NCBI GenBank assembly: GCA_963665155.2
Contig: CAXXFI010000002.1
Coordinates: 1,550,001-1,614,000, forward strand
DNA from: UBA1141 sp963665155
GTDB taxonomy: Bacteria; Chloroflexota; Dehalococcoidia; Lucifugimonadales; UBA3495
Direction of reading: 5' to 3'
DNA length: 64,000 nucleotides
In this document: positions 17,558-26,810 of the stretch, one piece after another
How the letters are laid out: each line of letters opens with the position of its first letter
How positions within the stretch are numbered: the stretch's first letter is position 1
Program-made: the position numbers and the translations under genes
The notes under the pieces: model-generated
The model's input: the letters and a program-made list of their open reading frames with translations, nothing else
Told to the model about the DNA's origin: nothing
The model's database searches: none

Positions 17558-18475
17558 TTATAAAAGATCGTGGTAGGCGGAGAGGGCAGCGGTAATTCCG
17601 TCCCCTACGGCAACGCCCAACTGGCGCGTTGACTCGGTGCGGATATCCCCGCAAGCATATACGCCAGGCACTTTGGTCCGCATGTGTAGGTCGGTAGCTA
17701 TGTGGCCCAGCGGGTCCATTTCCAAGATGCCTTTTAGATATTCTGAGTTTGGATGGAATCCCACGTAGATGAACGCAGCCGCAGTGGGATAATCGTAAAT
17801 CTCTTCCGTCTTGAGGTTCTTTACCTTTACCGCCTCCAAAAATTCGTTGCCGACAAAGTTTTCCACCACGTGGCTCCAGAGGAACTTCATCTTATCGTTG
17901 GATAATGCCCGTTCCTGCAACAATTTGGTGGCTCGCAGTTCGTCCCGGCGATGGATAATTGTGACCGAGTTGACGATACCGCTGAGGTATATGCCCTCAT
18001 CCAGTGCGGAGTCTCCGCCCCCCACAACCACCACATCCTGCCCCCGAAAGAAATTGCCGTCGCATACCGCACAGTAAGACACGCCTCGTCCGGCCATTTC
18101 GTCTTCGCCGGGAGCGCCAAGTTTATTGTGAGCGCCACCGGTTGCGATGATGATGGATTTAGCCATATAAGTCTTGTCGTCGGTACGGACGATCTTTACC
18201 GGTTTATCAATGTCGTCCAAGCCTTCAACTTCGGCATATTCCAATGCGCCGCCGAACCGTAGAGCTTGAGTCTCCATGTCTTGGGCTAAAATGGGTCCTT
18301 TGACTCCCTCGGGAAAACCAGGGTAGTTCTCGATTTCATCGGTGATCAACAATTGTCCGCCGGATCCGAGGGACTCCAAAACCAGGGTCTTCATCATCGC
18401 TCGGGAAGTGTAGACACAAGCTGACAGCCCCGCAGCGCCCGCTCCCAGTATGATGACATCATAATCAGCATCCAT
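17558..18475 (-). CDS. trxB: Thioredoxin-disulfide reductase
   Basis: A 305-residue low-molecular-weight flavoprotein that passes electrons from NADPH through FAD to thioredoxin. FAD site: VIILGAGAAGLSACVYTSR. Redox pair: SYCAVCDGNFF (Cys135 and Cys138). NADPH site: VVVGGGDSALDEGIYL. C-terminal FAD-binding segment: GVYACGDIRTESTRQLGVAVGDG. A dedicated terminator follows. It is not adjacent to the grd genes, but reduced thioredoxin is the known electron donor for glycine-type reductases, so it may serve them. Confidence 0.92.
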   Translation of the reverse strand: MDADYDVIILGAGAAGLSACVYTSRAMMKTLVLESLGSGGQLLITDEIENYPGFPEGVKGPILAQDMETQALRFGGALEYAEVEGLDDIDKPVKIVRTDDKTYMAKSIIIATGGAHNKLGAPGEDEMAGRGVSYCAVCDGNFFRGQDVVVVGGGDSALDEGIYLSGIVNSVTIIHRRDELRATKLLQERALSNDKMKFLWSHVVENFVGNEFLEAVKVKNLKTEEIYDYPTAAAFIYVGFHPNSEYLKGILEMDPLGHIATDLHMRTKVPGVYACGDIRTESTRQLGVAVGDGITAALSAYHDLL

Positions 18476-18607
18476 AATTACTTACGTCCTCCGTTGAGAA
18501 ATTGGTTCGGGGCAAACGAGTTGGATTAAAGTAAAAGTAACTCGTAATGACTCGGTATTACCCACATTTACCCACAACTGGTTGAAACAACTAGGAACAA
18601 TTCGCAA

Positions 18608-19552
18608 TTACCAGGTGGTTTGCGCTGTCTTCCTGAAATATTGCACCGTCTGGCTCAAGCCTTCTTCCAATCCTACCTGAGCGGTCCAGCCCAATTCCTG
18701 CAGAGCCCGAGTGCTTTCCAAGCAAATCTGGTATACATCCCCCAACCGGGCTGCGCAGTGTACCGGATCCCATTTGTAACCTATGATGTCCTTCAAAAGC
18801 TCGAAGATTCGGTTGATACTGGTTCTTTGGCCGGTGCCAATATTCATCGACATACCATCACCGCGGTTGATTGCCAGAATGTTGGCATCGACCACGTCAT
18901 CCACGCAGATAAAGTCCCTCTCCTGATTGCCATCCCCGAAAATCTCGGGTTGCTTTCCCTGGAGCATTGCTTGGCTAAAAATAGCGATGACGCCAGCCTC
19001 TCCGTGGGGGTCTTGACGGGGGCCGTAAACGTTTCCGTACCTAAGCGACGTGTAGTTTAAACGGTATATTCGGCGGTAAAACTCCATCTCCATTTCACCC
19101 AATTGCTTGGACATCCCGTAAGGGGCCAACGGAGTAACAGGGTGATCATCGGGGCAAGGGTCCACCTCCGGTTCGCCGTAAAGCGCTCCTCCCGTGCACG
19201 AGTAGATAAACTTCTCCACTCCAGTGCGACGGGCCGCCTCGAGCATCCGCAGGGTGCCGATCACGTTGATTTCGCTGTCCTTGACGGGGTTCCTCGTCGA
19301 GTATGACACACTTGTCTGTGCGGCAAGGTGAAACACCAAATCCGGCTGCTCCATCTGGAACACTTCCGCAGATGATGGTTCGGTAATGTCGCTGTGGTGA
19401 AAAGTAGCCGCCGGGTTCAGGTTCTTTAGCTTACCTGAACTGAGGTTGTCAATCACGGCTACTCGGTATCCCAACGAAAGCAAACGGTCCACCAAGTGGG
19501 AGCCGATGAACCCAGCGCCTCCGGTCACCAATGCTGTCTGACCCTCAGCCAT
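18608..19552 (-). CDS. NAD-dependent sugar nucleotide epimerase (GalE-like)
   Basis: A 314-residue extended short-chain dehydrogenase. It has ALVTGGAGFIGSHLVDRLL at the N-terminus, VIDNLSSGK after the second strand, HLAAQTSVSYS, and the catalytic Tyr145 and Lys149 of APYGMSKQ. The C-terminal half contains GDGNQERDFICVDDVV and the substrate-side arm. The family includes UDP-glucose 4-epimerases and related dehydratases; the exact sugar is uncertain. The gene lies 132 bp upstream of trxB on the same strand, with no functional link apparent. Confidence 0.85.
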   Translation of the reverse strand: MAEGQTALVTGGAGFIGSHLVDRLLSLGYRVAVIDNLSSGKLKNLNPAATFHHSDITEPSSAEVFQMEQPDLVFHLAAQTSVSYSTRNPVKDSEINVIGTLRMLEAARRTGVEKFIYSCTGGALYGEPEVDPCPDDHPVTPLAPYGMSKQLGEMEMEFYRRIYRLNYTSLRYGNVYGPRQDPHGEAGVIAIFSQAMLQGKQPEIFGDGNQERDFICVDDVVDANILAINRGDGMSMNIGTGQRTSINRIFELLKDIIGYKWDPVHCAARLGDVYQICLESTRALQELGWTAQVGLEEGLSQTVQYFRKTAQTTW

Positions 19553-20127
19553 CTAATGCCTCTTGCTCACGCCTGTGGTAAGCGAGCCCGTGCTTAAAGT
19601 ATGTTAAAGATTTCACTAACAATCATAAACCCATCATCCGGTCAGTTCAACGTCATATAGGATAGTGTGGAGCAATTTATTCCGTAGTGCCGGTTCAGGT
19701 TTGTGCGGAGCAAAGCACGAATACCCCAAGTTGTTTCGCTCTTCGGAATAACGTTCTCTTGGTTCCTGCTTTCGGAGCAATGCAGCGGACTGGGCCGTCA
19801 GGGCAACTAGGTTTCTACTATTGGCCGCTGTGCGCCGCGCTATCCCAGGCCGTGTGGCCTTGCCGATTCGTGTGTGATATTTTTTTATGGTAGAGTGGCT
19901 AAATCAAGTAATATTCAGCTTTGCTTCTCATGTTTGAGGCGCTGGATGGCGGTGCGCTTCAACTTTTTGGTCTGGCGCCGATGCCATCTGGCATACCAGC
20001 TATATACAGCCGGGAATTGGGGTAGAGCTCGGACCCTTCGCCCTAGCTGCTAGTGGATAAAATCTCAGTTAATAATCGCCTAATAGTGTTCATGAGTAAT
20101 TACAAGAATATTTGAATGGAGGGGAAA
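19553..20127. other. Intergenic, nothing recognised
   Basis: 575 bp between divergent genes. I looked for tRNA, SRP RNA and small frames and saw none that is convincing. It has an AT-rich part near 19880-19920 and must contain the promoters of both flanking genes. Confidence 0.45.
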
Positions 20128-21024
20128 ATGGCGGAACGAATCGGATTTGTCGGACTGGGGATCATGGGAAAACCCATGGCCATCAACCTGTTAAAGGCTG
20201 GCTACTCTCTAACCGTGTACGACATTGTTGGCGACAACATGGAAGAGGTTGTGACCGAAGGGGCCACGGGCGCGTCTTCCAGCAGTAAGGTCGCCGCCAA
20301 TTCCGATAAAATCATAACAATGTTGCCCGATTCCGCCGACTCCGAAGCGGCGATTCTCGGGCCAAACGGCGTGCTGGAAGGGGCGAGCTCCGGCTCCATA
20401 ATTATAGACATGAGTTCCATTGCGCCCTTGGTGTCCCAGAAAATAGCCGCCGCCTGCGCCGAGAGGGGTGTAGATATGCTGGATGCCCCGGTAAGCGGCG
20501 GTCAGCCGGGAGCCATCAACGCTACCCTGGCCGTCATGGTGGGTGGCAAGCAAGAAGTATTCGACCAGTGCTATAACTTGATGAAGACCATGGGCGGTAA
20601 CGTGGTTTTGACCGGCGATGTTGGCGCCGGTGGCGTTACCAAGCTAGCCAACCAAATTATTGTGGCGCTAAACATTGAGGCCTTGAGCGAAGCTATGGTT
20701 TTGGCTCAGCGGTCGGGGGTGGACCCGGAGAAGGTGTTCAACGCGATCAGGGGTGGCTTGGCTGGCAGCGCTGTGATGGAAGCCAAGGGGCCAATGATGT
20801 TGGACCGGAATTTCCAGGCGGGGTTCCGCATACGTCTCCACCAGAAGGACCTTCGGAACGTCTTGCAAACCGCCCAAGAACTGAACGTGCCCTTGCCGGT
20901 GACCTCGTTGGTGCAGCAGATGCTGGGTGCTTTAATTAACGATGGCGAAAGTGAGTCCGACCACTCAGCCATTCTTCATTTTCTGGAAGGTCTGGCCAAA
21001 ACCGAAGTCAAGCGGGGCGGCTAA
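20128..21024 (+). CDS. 3-hydroxyisobutyrate dehydrogenase family protein
   Basis: 298 residues from ATG 20128, which follows GGAGGGGAAA; an ATG 12 bp earlier lacks a site. The NAD(P) motif is IGFVGLGIMGKPMAINLLKAG. The substrate signature is DAPVSGGQPGAINATLAVMVGG with the catalytic Lys in GGVTKLANQIIVAL. These mark the beta-hydroxyacid dehydrogenase family (3-hydroxyisobutyrate dehydrogenase, tartronate semialdehyde reductase). Length is typical. It is convergent with an enoyl-CoA hydratase gene across a palindromic repeat. The exact hydroxyacid is uncertain. Confidence 0.88.
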   Translation: MAERIGFVGLGIMGKPMAINLLKAGYSLTVYDIVGDNMEEVVTEGATGASSSSKVAANSDKIITMLPDSADSEAAILGPNGVLEGASSGSIIIDMSSIAPLVSQKIAAACAERGVDMLDAPVSGGQPGAINATLAVMVGGKQEVFDQCYNLMKTMGGNVVLTGDVGAGGVTKLANQIIVALNIEALSEAMVLAQRSGVDPEKVFNAIRGGLAGSAVMEAKGPMMLDRNFQAGFRIRLHQKDLRNVLQTAQELNVPLPVTSLVQQMLGALINDGESESDHSAILHFLEGLAKTEVKRGG

Positions 21025-21036
21025 GGCTGCCCGTTT

Positions 21037-21121
21037 TCACCGCAGAGAGCGCCGAGTTCGCAGAGAATTTGGGTTGATAATTCCTTCAGAATCTCTGCGC
21101 TCTTCGCGCTCTCTGCGGTGA
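21037..21121. repeat. Long inverted repeat between convergent genes
   Basis: A perfect 16-bp inverted repeat (TCACCGCAGAGAGCGC at 21037-21052, complement at 21106-21121) has further GCAGAG/CTCTGC pairing inside. Its CACCGCAGAG...CGCAGAG theme resembles dispersed palindromes seen in many bacterial genomes. Its place between two convergent stops would let it end transcription both ways. Confidence 0.75.
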
Positions 21122-21150
21122 GTCGTACTCCGTCGTTGGGTTAAATCGGT

Positions 21151-21972
21151 TTAGAGATCCTTGAAGCGCGCGTCTCGCCAGTCCAGCGCCGCCCTTAATC
21201 CCTTCTCCCGGCGCACCTCATTAAATTCCTCTATTTCCGGGCTGGTGCTGGTTTCGAAGTGGACCATCAGCTCCAGATTGTGTTCGATGCTCGAAAGAAA
21301 TCCCATGCCCTCCATCACCCGGTTGACCGCGCGCTTAGTCATTTTCACGCCCACTTGAGCCATCAAACAAATCTTCTTCGCTGTGCGCTCGCACTCGGCC
21401 ATCAAGTCGTCGTGGGCCACCACCCGGTTAATCATGCCCAGCCGTAGGGCCTCTTGGGCGTCTATGGTGTCGCCGGTCAGCAGCAGCTCCTTAGCTTTCA
21501 TCGGGCTAACGCTAAAGGGAGTGATCAGGAAAGGCGGCCCCAGGCCAGCGCGAATCTCCGGCTCTCCCAGCACGGCCCTCTCCGAAGCGATCTTAATATC
21601 GCAGACCTGCACCAACTCGCAGGCCCCCGCCAAGGCAAATCCGTTGACTGCGGCAATCACCGGTTTGCTCAAGTTCCAGATCATCATGAACGTGTCGATG
21701 TGGCTCTTCAGATGCTCCCGGCGGGTATCGGCTGGCACCTCATGCAAGTCCGGGTCGCCGGGCTCCCTGGTAATGTCGAACCCAGCGGAAAAAGCTCTGC
21801 CAGCTCCGGTGAGGATGACCACGCGGATCTCGGGGTCGACTTCTATTGTTGCCAGCGCTTCCCGCAACTCCGCCAGCAGCCCAGCGTTTAATGCGTTAAG
21901 TTTCTCGGGGCGGTTCAGCGTCAGATAGCAAATCTGCCCCTTTCGCTCGTAGACTAGAAATTCAAAGGCCAC
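21151..21972 (-). CDS. Enoyl-CoA hydratase/isomerase family protein
   Basis: 273 residues of the crotonase fold. LTLNRPEKLNALNAGLLAEL opens the domain. The oxyanion-hole segment AFSAGFDITREPG and the second turn AAVNGFALAGACELVQVCDI are both present, followed by AVLGEPEIRAGLGPPFLITP. The second catalytic Glu region GEPEIRAG is conserved. Members hydrate trans-2-enoyl-CoA or isomerise and cleave acyl-CoAs. It is single, with no operon partner nearby. Confidence 0.88.
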   Translation of the reverse strand: MAFEFLVYERKGQICYLTLNRPEKLNALNAGLLAELREALATIEVDPEIRVVILTGAGRAFSAGFDITREPGDPDLHEVPADTRREHLKSHIDTFMMIWNLSKPVIAAVNGFALAGACELVQVCDIKIASERAVLGEPEIRAGLGPPFLITPFSVSPMKAKELLLTGDTIDAQEALRLGMINRVVAHDDLMAECERTAKKICLMAQVGVKMTKRAVNRVMEGMGFLSSIEHNLELMVHFETSTSPEIEEFNEVRREKGLRAALDWRDARFKDL

Positions 21973-22114
21973 AATCGGCTCCTAATAAATGAATAGATGT
22001 GTAACTTTTCGGACCCCGTAGCCCTTGGCTGGGCAACGAGACGCAGCAATCACCGAACTATTTCGTAACTCAAAAAGGCCCGGCGAACTCTCCGTCCCTG
22101 GGATGAAAGCCCGG

Positions 22115-22960
22115 TTAGCTGCCGTTTTTGAGGATATCGATACTCTGAATGACCACGGGTGTGACGGGACGGTCTCCTTGTCCGGTGCGCACCAATGAAA
22201 TTGCATTTGCCACGTCTTGACCGCTGGTTACTCTTCCGAAAATCGTATGATTCCCTTTCAAGTGTGGCGTAGGCGCAACGGTAATAAAGAACTGGCTCCC
22301 GTTGGTCACCGTGCCCACGCCACGGTTGGCCATTGCCAGTACACCGGGCTGTTCGAACCCCAATATCGGGTCGATCTCGTCACCGTATTGATACCCTGGT
22401 CCACCGGTTCCCAGACCGGCCGGGTCTCCCCCTTGGATCATAAATTGTTGAATCACCCTATGGAATATAATCCCATTATAAAAACCTTCCCGAGCCAGGA
22501 AAATGAAACTGTTCACTGTATTGGGTGCCTGGGAGGCAAACAATTCAACCGACACTGGCCCCTGGCTGGTGCGGATGGTCGCCGTATAGTTTGCGCTGGG
22601 GTCGATGGTCATAAGCGGCGGCGCTCCGTATTGCTTCACTTCGCGTCCATCAAGGTTTACCACGCTGGGAGTAGGCGTGGGCGCGGCCGGGGCGGGAGAT
22701 ATAGCGCCAGCCGAAGACGTGGGGCTCGGCTGAGATGTCGACCCACTCGATTCGGTAGCGACAGAGGTGGGTGCGACCTCGGTGGAAGCGTTGGCAGCAG
22801 GGGTGGTAGCAGCGGTTTCTGTGGCGGCGACTGTTGTTAACTGTCCTCCGTCCGGAGCCTGAGTAGGATCGGGGGATGGGGTACCAAATACGCACGCGGA
22901 CACAAATATTGCAGCCAGTACTAACCCCGCCAAGAATGGTAGCTTCATTACTTTAACCAA
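22115..22960 (-). CDS. Cyclophilin-type peptidyl-prolyl isomerase lipoprotein
   Basis: 281 residues. The N-terminal hydrophobic segment (FLAGLVLAAIFVSAC) ends in a lipobox Cys, so the protein is probably anchored outside the membrane. Residues about 25-110 are a Pro/Thr/Ala-rich linker. The cyclophilin domain follows: ASQAPNTVNSFIFLAREGFY, IFHRVIQQFMIQGGDP, and LAMANRGVGTVTNGSQFFIT. It catalyses cis-trans isomerisation of prolyl bonds in secreted proteins. TTG 22960 follows GAGG by 5 nt. A shorter cytosolic relative is at 48628. Confidence 0.9.
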   Translation of the reverse strand: MVKVMKLPFLAGLVLAAIFVSACVFGTPSPDPTQAPDGGQLTTVAATETAATTPAANASTEVAPTSVATESSGSTSQPSPTSSAGAISPAPAAPTPTPSVVNLDGREVKQYGAPPLMTIDPSANYTATIRTSQGPVSVELFASQAPNTVNSFIFLAREGFYNGIIFHRVIQQFMIQGGDPAGLGTGGPGYQYGDEIDPILGFEQPGVLAMANRGVGTVTNGSQFFITVAPTPHLKGNHTIFGRVTSGQDVANAISLVRTGQGDRPVTPVVIQSIDILKNGS

Positions 22961-23326
22961 TTGCGCCTCATTTAAAAAACTTGTCAGTATTCTTGCTGCA
23001 GCAATTTTGGGTTTTGGATAACCGGTACTCGAAACCCGGCATTGTCGAAAAGATTATAACCGATTAGGTTGCTTAGATAGGCTGGAAATCGGCCCGAGGC
23101 CTACCGAATTTGATCAATTAGGCTTCGACTCATTTGACTCCGTAGCGCCAAATATCCTAACCCATTGGGCCTTCCAAGAAAGCATCCTACACTCTCTGGG
23201 CGAGTAGCTACTAAGTCTTTTATTAAGCCGGAGTTGTAATGGGGAGAACCACGATTTGAGCGAAATCGGTTTTGGGCTACGGCAGTCCGCTCCAGAGCAT
23301 ATCAAAAAAATTGCTAATGGTGAAGA
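22961..23326. other. Intergenic, nothing recognised
   Basis: About 366 bp, AT-rich in parts, upstream of the cyclophilin lipoprotein gene and downstream of the peptidase-like gene on the same strand. No gene, RNA or repeat seen. Confidence 0.45.
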
Positions 23327-24742
23327 TTATTCTTCGTCTTCCCAATAGATCAGGTCGGGGTCTTCCCACGGCTGCAGCCCCTCTTCCGAGGATTCAGAAC
23401 CGGGATACTCGGGGCGCAGTTTTCTGATTACGAACCTCATCACCCAAGCGGCCATTACCACCACGGCCAATCCCCCAATCACCACAGTGCTAAAACTGGC
23501 CCACGGCGTGCCAATTGTCTGCCTTCCCGGACCGGGTGCCGCAGGAGGGCCATCATCGGTCACCCAGCGGGTTTCCAAGCCCAAAACGTCGAACCCGTAA
23601 GATTGTGTTAACGCTTGGTCGATTGTTAGACCTTGGGATAGATTTCCGATCAGGTGCTGGAAGGTGTCCACACCGAATTCTTCGATCATATAAGAGACCA
23701 CGCTCTCGGCTTTTTGATAAAAAGTCCCTATGGATTGGGGCGTACCGGAAATCCTGGTCATAGACCTCAAAGACAGCCCCCGGCGACGCAAACTACTGCC
23801 ACTGTAAGCCTTGCTGCGTGGCTCCACGTAGCTGGCGAACCCTTCATCCAACCAGGACGGTACCGGCAGGGCCCTAGAGCCAACGGCCTGATCCATTAAT
23901 AGATGGGCCGCCTCATGGGTGATAATTCTGGTCTGGAACCCCACTCCGACAAAAATACTGTTGGCCGGGAAAGCGAAGCCGCCGAAAACATGTTGGTCGG
24001 TAATGGTCTGGCTCTGGCGGGGGAATGCGCTTTGGGCTTCGGAGTTGCTGTTGTAGATCACACCTCGCATAGGTCCGGGGTTCTCCAATTGAAGCAAGCT
24101 GCGAATATGGCTGAGCGCCTCCTTCACCTCCAGGCTAACCGATCTCACCGTGGACCCGGATAGCTCGTGATACAGCAACGTTAGGGACCCGATCTGGGTG
24201 CGGTCCCAATGGTAGCGCCCATCCAGGTATTGCACCGACTGTACATCGGTGGTGTGAGTGTTCCCTTGAGCGTCGGTGATGACGTAGTAATATTCCACGT
24301 CGACGCCAGGTGGCAGGTAGACGGGACGGCCGATCATTAGGCTGACATTGGAGGTAATCCGCTTTCCTGGTACTACATTGGCATAGGCGTAGGACCACAC
24401 TTGGCTATTGGCAGTGCGGTAAAGCAGTTGAACCTCCACAATGTCATCGTCGCTCTCCGCAGTTATGGTGAAGTTTAAGCCGGTGGGGAAATCCACCTTT
24501 CGTTCGTCTCGAATTACTTCGATCCCACCGCCAGCAGCGACGACCATCGTGGGCCAAGCCCAAAAGATAGCAGGCACCGCCAAGGCCGCAAAGATTAGAA
24601 ACAGGCGGTATATTAACCCTTTTGGGGTGGTCTTGATTGATAGGGACATTGACATATTGCTGTGGGTCCGTTCCATCTGGCTGGAAATTCGATTATCTTC
24701 GGGTTTGTTGTGTTTGTCGGCAAATCCAACTGATAAACACAA
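23327..24742 (-). CDS. Membrane-anchored gluzincin-like peptidase (peptidase MA type)
   Basis: Up to 471 residues; a start at the internal Met at 24655 would place the signal sequence (YRLFLIFAALAVPAIF) directly at the N-terminus. The outer domain carries the zinc motif THEAAHLLMDQ and, about 20 residues later, WLDEGFASYVE, the usual third-ligand glutamate region of gluzincins. A C-terminal membrane helix (FSTVVIGGLAVVVMAAW) and an acidic cytoplasmic tail follow. This is the layout of peptidase-MA-like proteins of unknown substrate. It lies 140 bp from transposon copy 1. Confidence 0.75.
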   Translation of the reverse strand: MCLSVGFADKHNKPEDNRISSQMERTHSNMSMSLSIKTTPKGLIYRLFLIFAALAVPAIFWAWPTMVVAAGGGIEVIRDERKVDFPTGLNFTITAESDDDIVEVQLLYRTANSQVWSYAYANVVPGKRITSNVSLMIGRPVYLPPGVDVEYYYVITDAQGNTHTTDVQSVQYLDGRYHWDRTQIGSLTLLYHELSGSTVRSVSLEVKEALSHIRSLLQLENPGPMRGVIYNSNSEAQSAFPRQSQTITDQHVFGGFAFPANSIFVGVGFQTRIITHEAAHLLMDQAVGSRALPVPSWLDEGFASYVEPRSKAYSGSSLRRRGLSLRSMTRISGTPQSIGTFYQKAESVVSYMIEEFGVDTFQHLIGNLSQGLTIDQALTQSYGFDVLGLETRWVTDDGPPAAPGPGRQTIGTPWASFSTVVIGGLAVVVMAAWVMRFVIRKLRPEYPGSESSEEGLQPWEDPDLIYWEDEE

Positions 24743-24957
24743 TTGATGGGCGGTTCCGGATAAGCCTCTTGCTTTTCATTACCGGATTTTTATTAGTAGT
24801 TGAACCCTGGGTGTCAATACCGGGTCACTGAACAATATACGTCGGCTACCACTTAATAGCTACCCGGTTAATAGCTTTCCGGGCTTTGCACCAAAAGTCC
24901 ATGTTGAATCAAAAGTCCATGTTGAATCAAAAGTCGGTAGTACGCAACTCAGAGACC

Positions 24958-25769
24958 TCAATCCCCAACGCGGTAGAGAAAACCTCCGCAACCACCGAAC
25001 CAGACCACGTTGTGGTACGTGTAGAAAGTGAACTCGAACGGCTCTCCGTAGGGCATTTCGATGGCGAGTTCAGCATCATTATATTGAACGAAGTTCCGGC
25101 TAAGCGTGCAATCTCTGACACTCACTCGATCATCGCCAGTTTTTGATCGATACCGGTAGGTGCCAGGCAATAACTGCCCTTCTCCTGTGCCCACCTTTAA
25201 CTCGTACGACCCCGTGCCGTGGCGTCCCAAGGGGAAATCAGTGATGCAGAGATCATCCGCCAGCCTAGCGGTGAGATTGGGATGGTCAGGAACGCTCGAA
25301 TCAGTGGCGAGTCGAAGGCTCCACTCGTCGTATAGGTTCCCATCCCGTACCCACTCCAGCACCAGTGCCTCCCATTCCCGGCAATAGGTGCTCGGATGCG
25401 GGGTAGCCATGGGTAACGGGGTCGGCGTAGGCTCCGGCGTAGAGGTAGGCTCCGAGGTTGGCGTAGGCTCCGGCGTTGAGCGTAGGCTCCGGCGTAGAGG
25501 TAGGCTCTGACGTCGGCGTAGGCTCCGGCGTAGAGGTAGGCTCTGACGTCGGCGTAGGCTCCGGCGTAGAGGTAGGCTCTGACGTCGGCGTAGGCTCCGG
25601 CGTAGAGGTAGGCTCTGACGTCGGCGTCGGTATCTGAGCAACTCGGGTGGCTTCCAGTGACGCCGCCGGGGCACGGGTGCTGGTCGGAGTGCTAGCTAGA
25701 AGCTTGGCACCCAACTACTACCAGCACGGATATGACAACGAGAACCGCGGTAACGAAGCGATTAAACAT
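24958..25769 (-). pseudogene. Transposon lipoprotein with Thr/Pro repeats, copy 1 (two frame breaks)
   Basis: The start ATG 25769 encodes a lipoprotein signal (MFNRFVTAVLVVISVLVVVGC), and the frame ends at TAG shortly after the lipobox. The next frame encodes STPTSTRAPAAS and then SEPTSTPEPTPT repeats. In this copy a 55-bp longer repeat array changes the frame a second time (the TPEPTLNAGAYANLG stretch), so the C-terminal domain (YCREWEALVLEWVRDGNLY onward) is out of frame with the repeats. Compare the copy at 54846, where only the first break is present. The C-terminal domain is not recognised. Confidence 0.65.
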
Positions 25770-25921
25770 GGGAGCCCCTTGCGACAGTAGGGTTTCGCTA
25801 CTCGCCACAAGTCGCTCCGTCCCAACGTGAGCCTGCAATGGGGCACAAGGCCCTCTGCCAAAAATACCGTGGCGAGCAACACACATACTATATACCCTAG
25901 GCAAGGGTTGTTGCTGAGAGA

Positions 25922-26107
25922 CTACCGGTCCTTCGCAGGCCTCAAAAGTCCATCCACCAATTTCAAGTCTTCTTCCCGAATCAGGGCTATATTCCCCATG
26001 CGAATAACAGGCAATTGGCCTTGTTTTACCCAGTTGGATACTGTGTTCCGGTGTTTCTTCAACTGAATTGCAGCTTCTCCTATGGTATAGAAGGTCCCTG
26101 TAATCAT
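25922..26107 (-). CDS. Excisionase-like helix-turn-helix protein, copy 1
   Basis: 61 residues from ATG 26107, preceded by AAGGAG. The sequence FYTIGEAAIQLKKHRNTVSN followed by WVKQGQLPVIRMGNIALIREEDL is a MerR-type/HTH_17 winged helix as in excisionases and small transposon regulators. It diverges from the 171-residue passenger gene across a dyad at 26135-26161. It probably regulates the passenger genes or helps transposition. The copy at 54508 is identical. Confidence 0.75.
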   Translation of the reverse strand: MITGTFYTIGEAAIQLKKHRNTVSNWVKQGQLPVIRMGNIALIREEDLKLVDGLLRPAKDR

Positions 26108-26134
26108 AGACGGATACTCCTTGGCATCAGTAGT

Positions 26135-26161
26135 GCAGTAGTACACAATGTACGGTACTGC
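26135..26161. promoter_or_regulatory. Candidate operator dyad in transposon, copy 1
   Basis: An interrupted palindrome: outer arms GCAGTA/TACTGC, inner arms GTAC/GTAC around ACAAT. It is centred in the 82-bp divergent promoter region between the HTH gene and the passenger gene, the place expected for an autoregulated operator. Confidence 0.5.
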
Positions 26162-26189
26162 CTGATTCTAATTGTTGGAGGACCGAGAT

Positions 26190-26705
26190 ATGCGTGACTA
26201 CGCACGTGAAATGCTGGATATCTTACGGAGGGATGGCTACCAAGCGGCCTACGATCTTGGCGGGGAACTTCTCCAGGAAGCAAAACAAGACCAACAGGCC
26301 ATGGAACGGCACTTTGCAATGCAAACAGACACAATGCAAGCCATTGGCATGTACCTTCGCGATAGCGGAAACGTCTGGGACGAAGGATATATGGGTTCTT
26401 TCTTTACTGGCCTTGACGGGACCCAATCTGTTGAGACTGTAGACCGTCCTAGAGTAATCATTGAAACCGCCACAGCCATTTATCAACGCTTGCCAGCCGG
26501 GAACAAGTACGTTCATGCACGGGCTGTTCTGGAAGAGTTGGTTGACAGAGGACTCGATCTCGGAGTGCAGCAACCATTCGCAGTGGTCGGGACAGTCCTG
26601 GCAAATGCCGATGACTTCCGCAGGGTCGCTCGCAATAAGTTCGAGTACGTCGGACCCTTTGCCCGGTCGGAGGAAGTTGATAACACGGACAACCTGCCCT
26701 TTTAA
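26190..26705 (+). CDS. Transposon passenger protein, unknown function, copy 1
   Basis: 171 residues from ATG 26190, 7 nt after GGAGGA. It is mostly helical. The N-terminal half is charged (MRDYAREMLDILRRDGYQAA, then an ELLQEAKQDQQAMERHF stretch), and the C-terminal half contains VHARAVLEELVDRGLDLGVQ and VLANADDFRRVARNKFEYVG. No catalytic motif or membrane segment is seen and I do not recognise the family. It is oriented with the transposase, 105 bp upstream of it. The second copy is identical as far as I can read. Confidence 0.6.
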   Translation: MRDYAREMLDILRRDGYQAAYDLGGELLQEAKQDQQAMERHFAMQTDTMQAIGMYLRDSGNVWDEGYMGSFFTGLDGTQSVETVDRPRVIIETATAIYQRLPAGNKYVHARAVLEELVDRGLDLGVQQPFAVVGTVLANADDFRRVARNKFEYVGPFARSEEVDNTDNLPF

Positions 26706-26810
26706 CGACGAACGGCGTGGCCAGCCCCCAAGCATAACCACGCCGCGTCGTACCTTAACCCGGGACCGCCCAACGCCTTTCGCAACGAGGCGGTCAGAGT
26801 TGCCGATATT

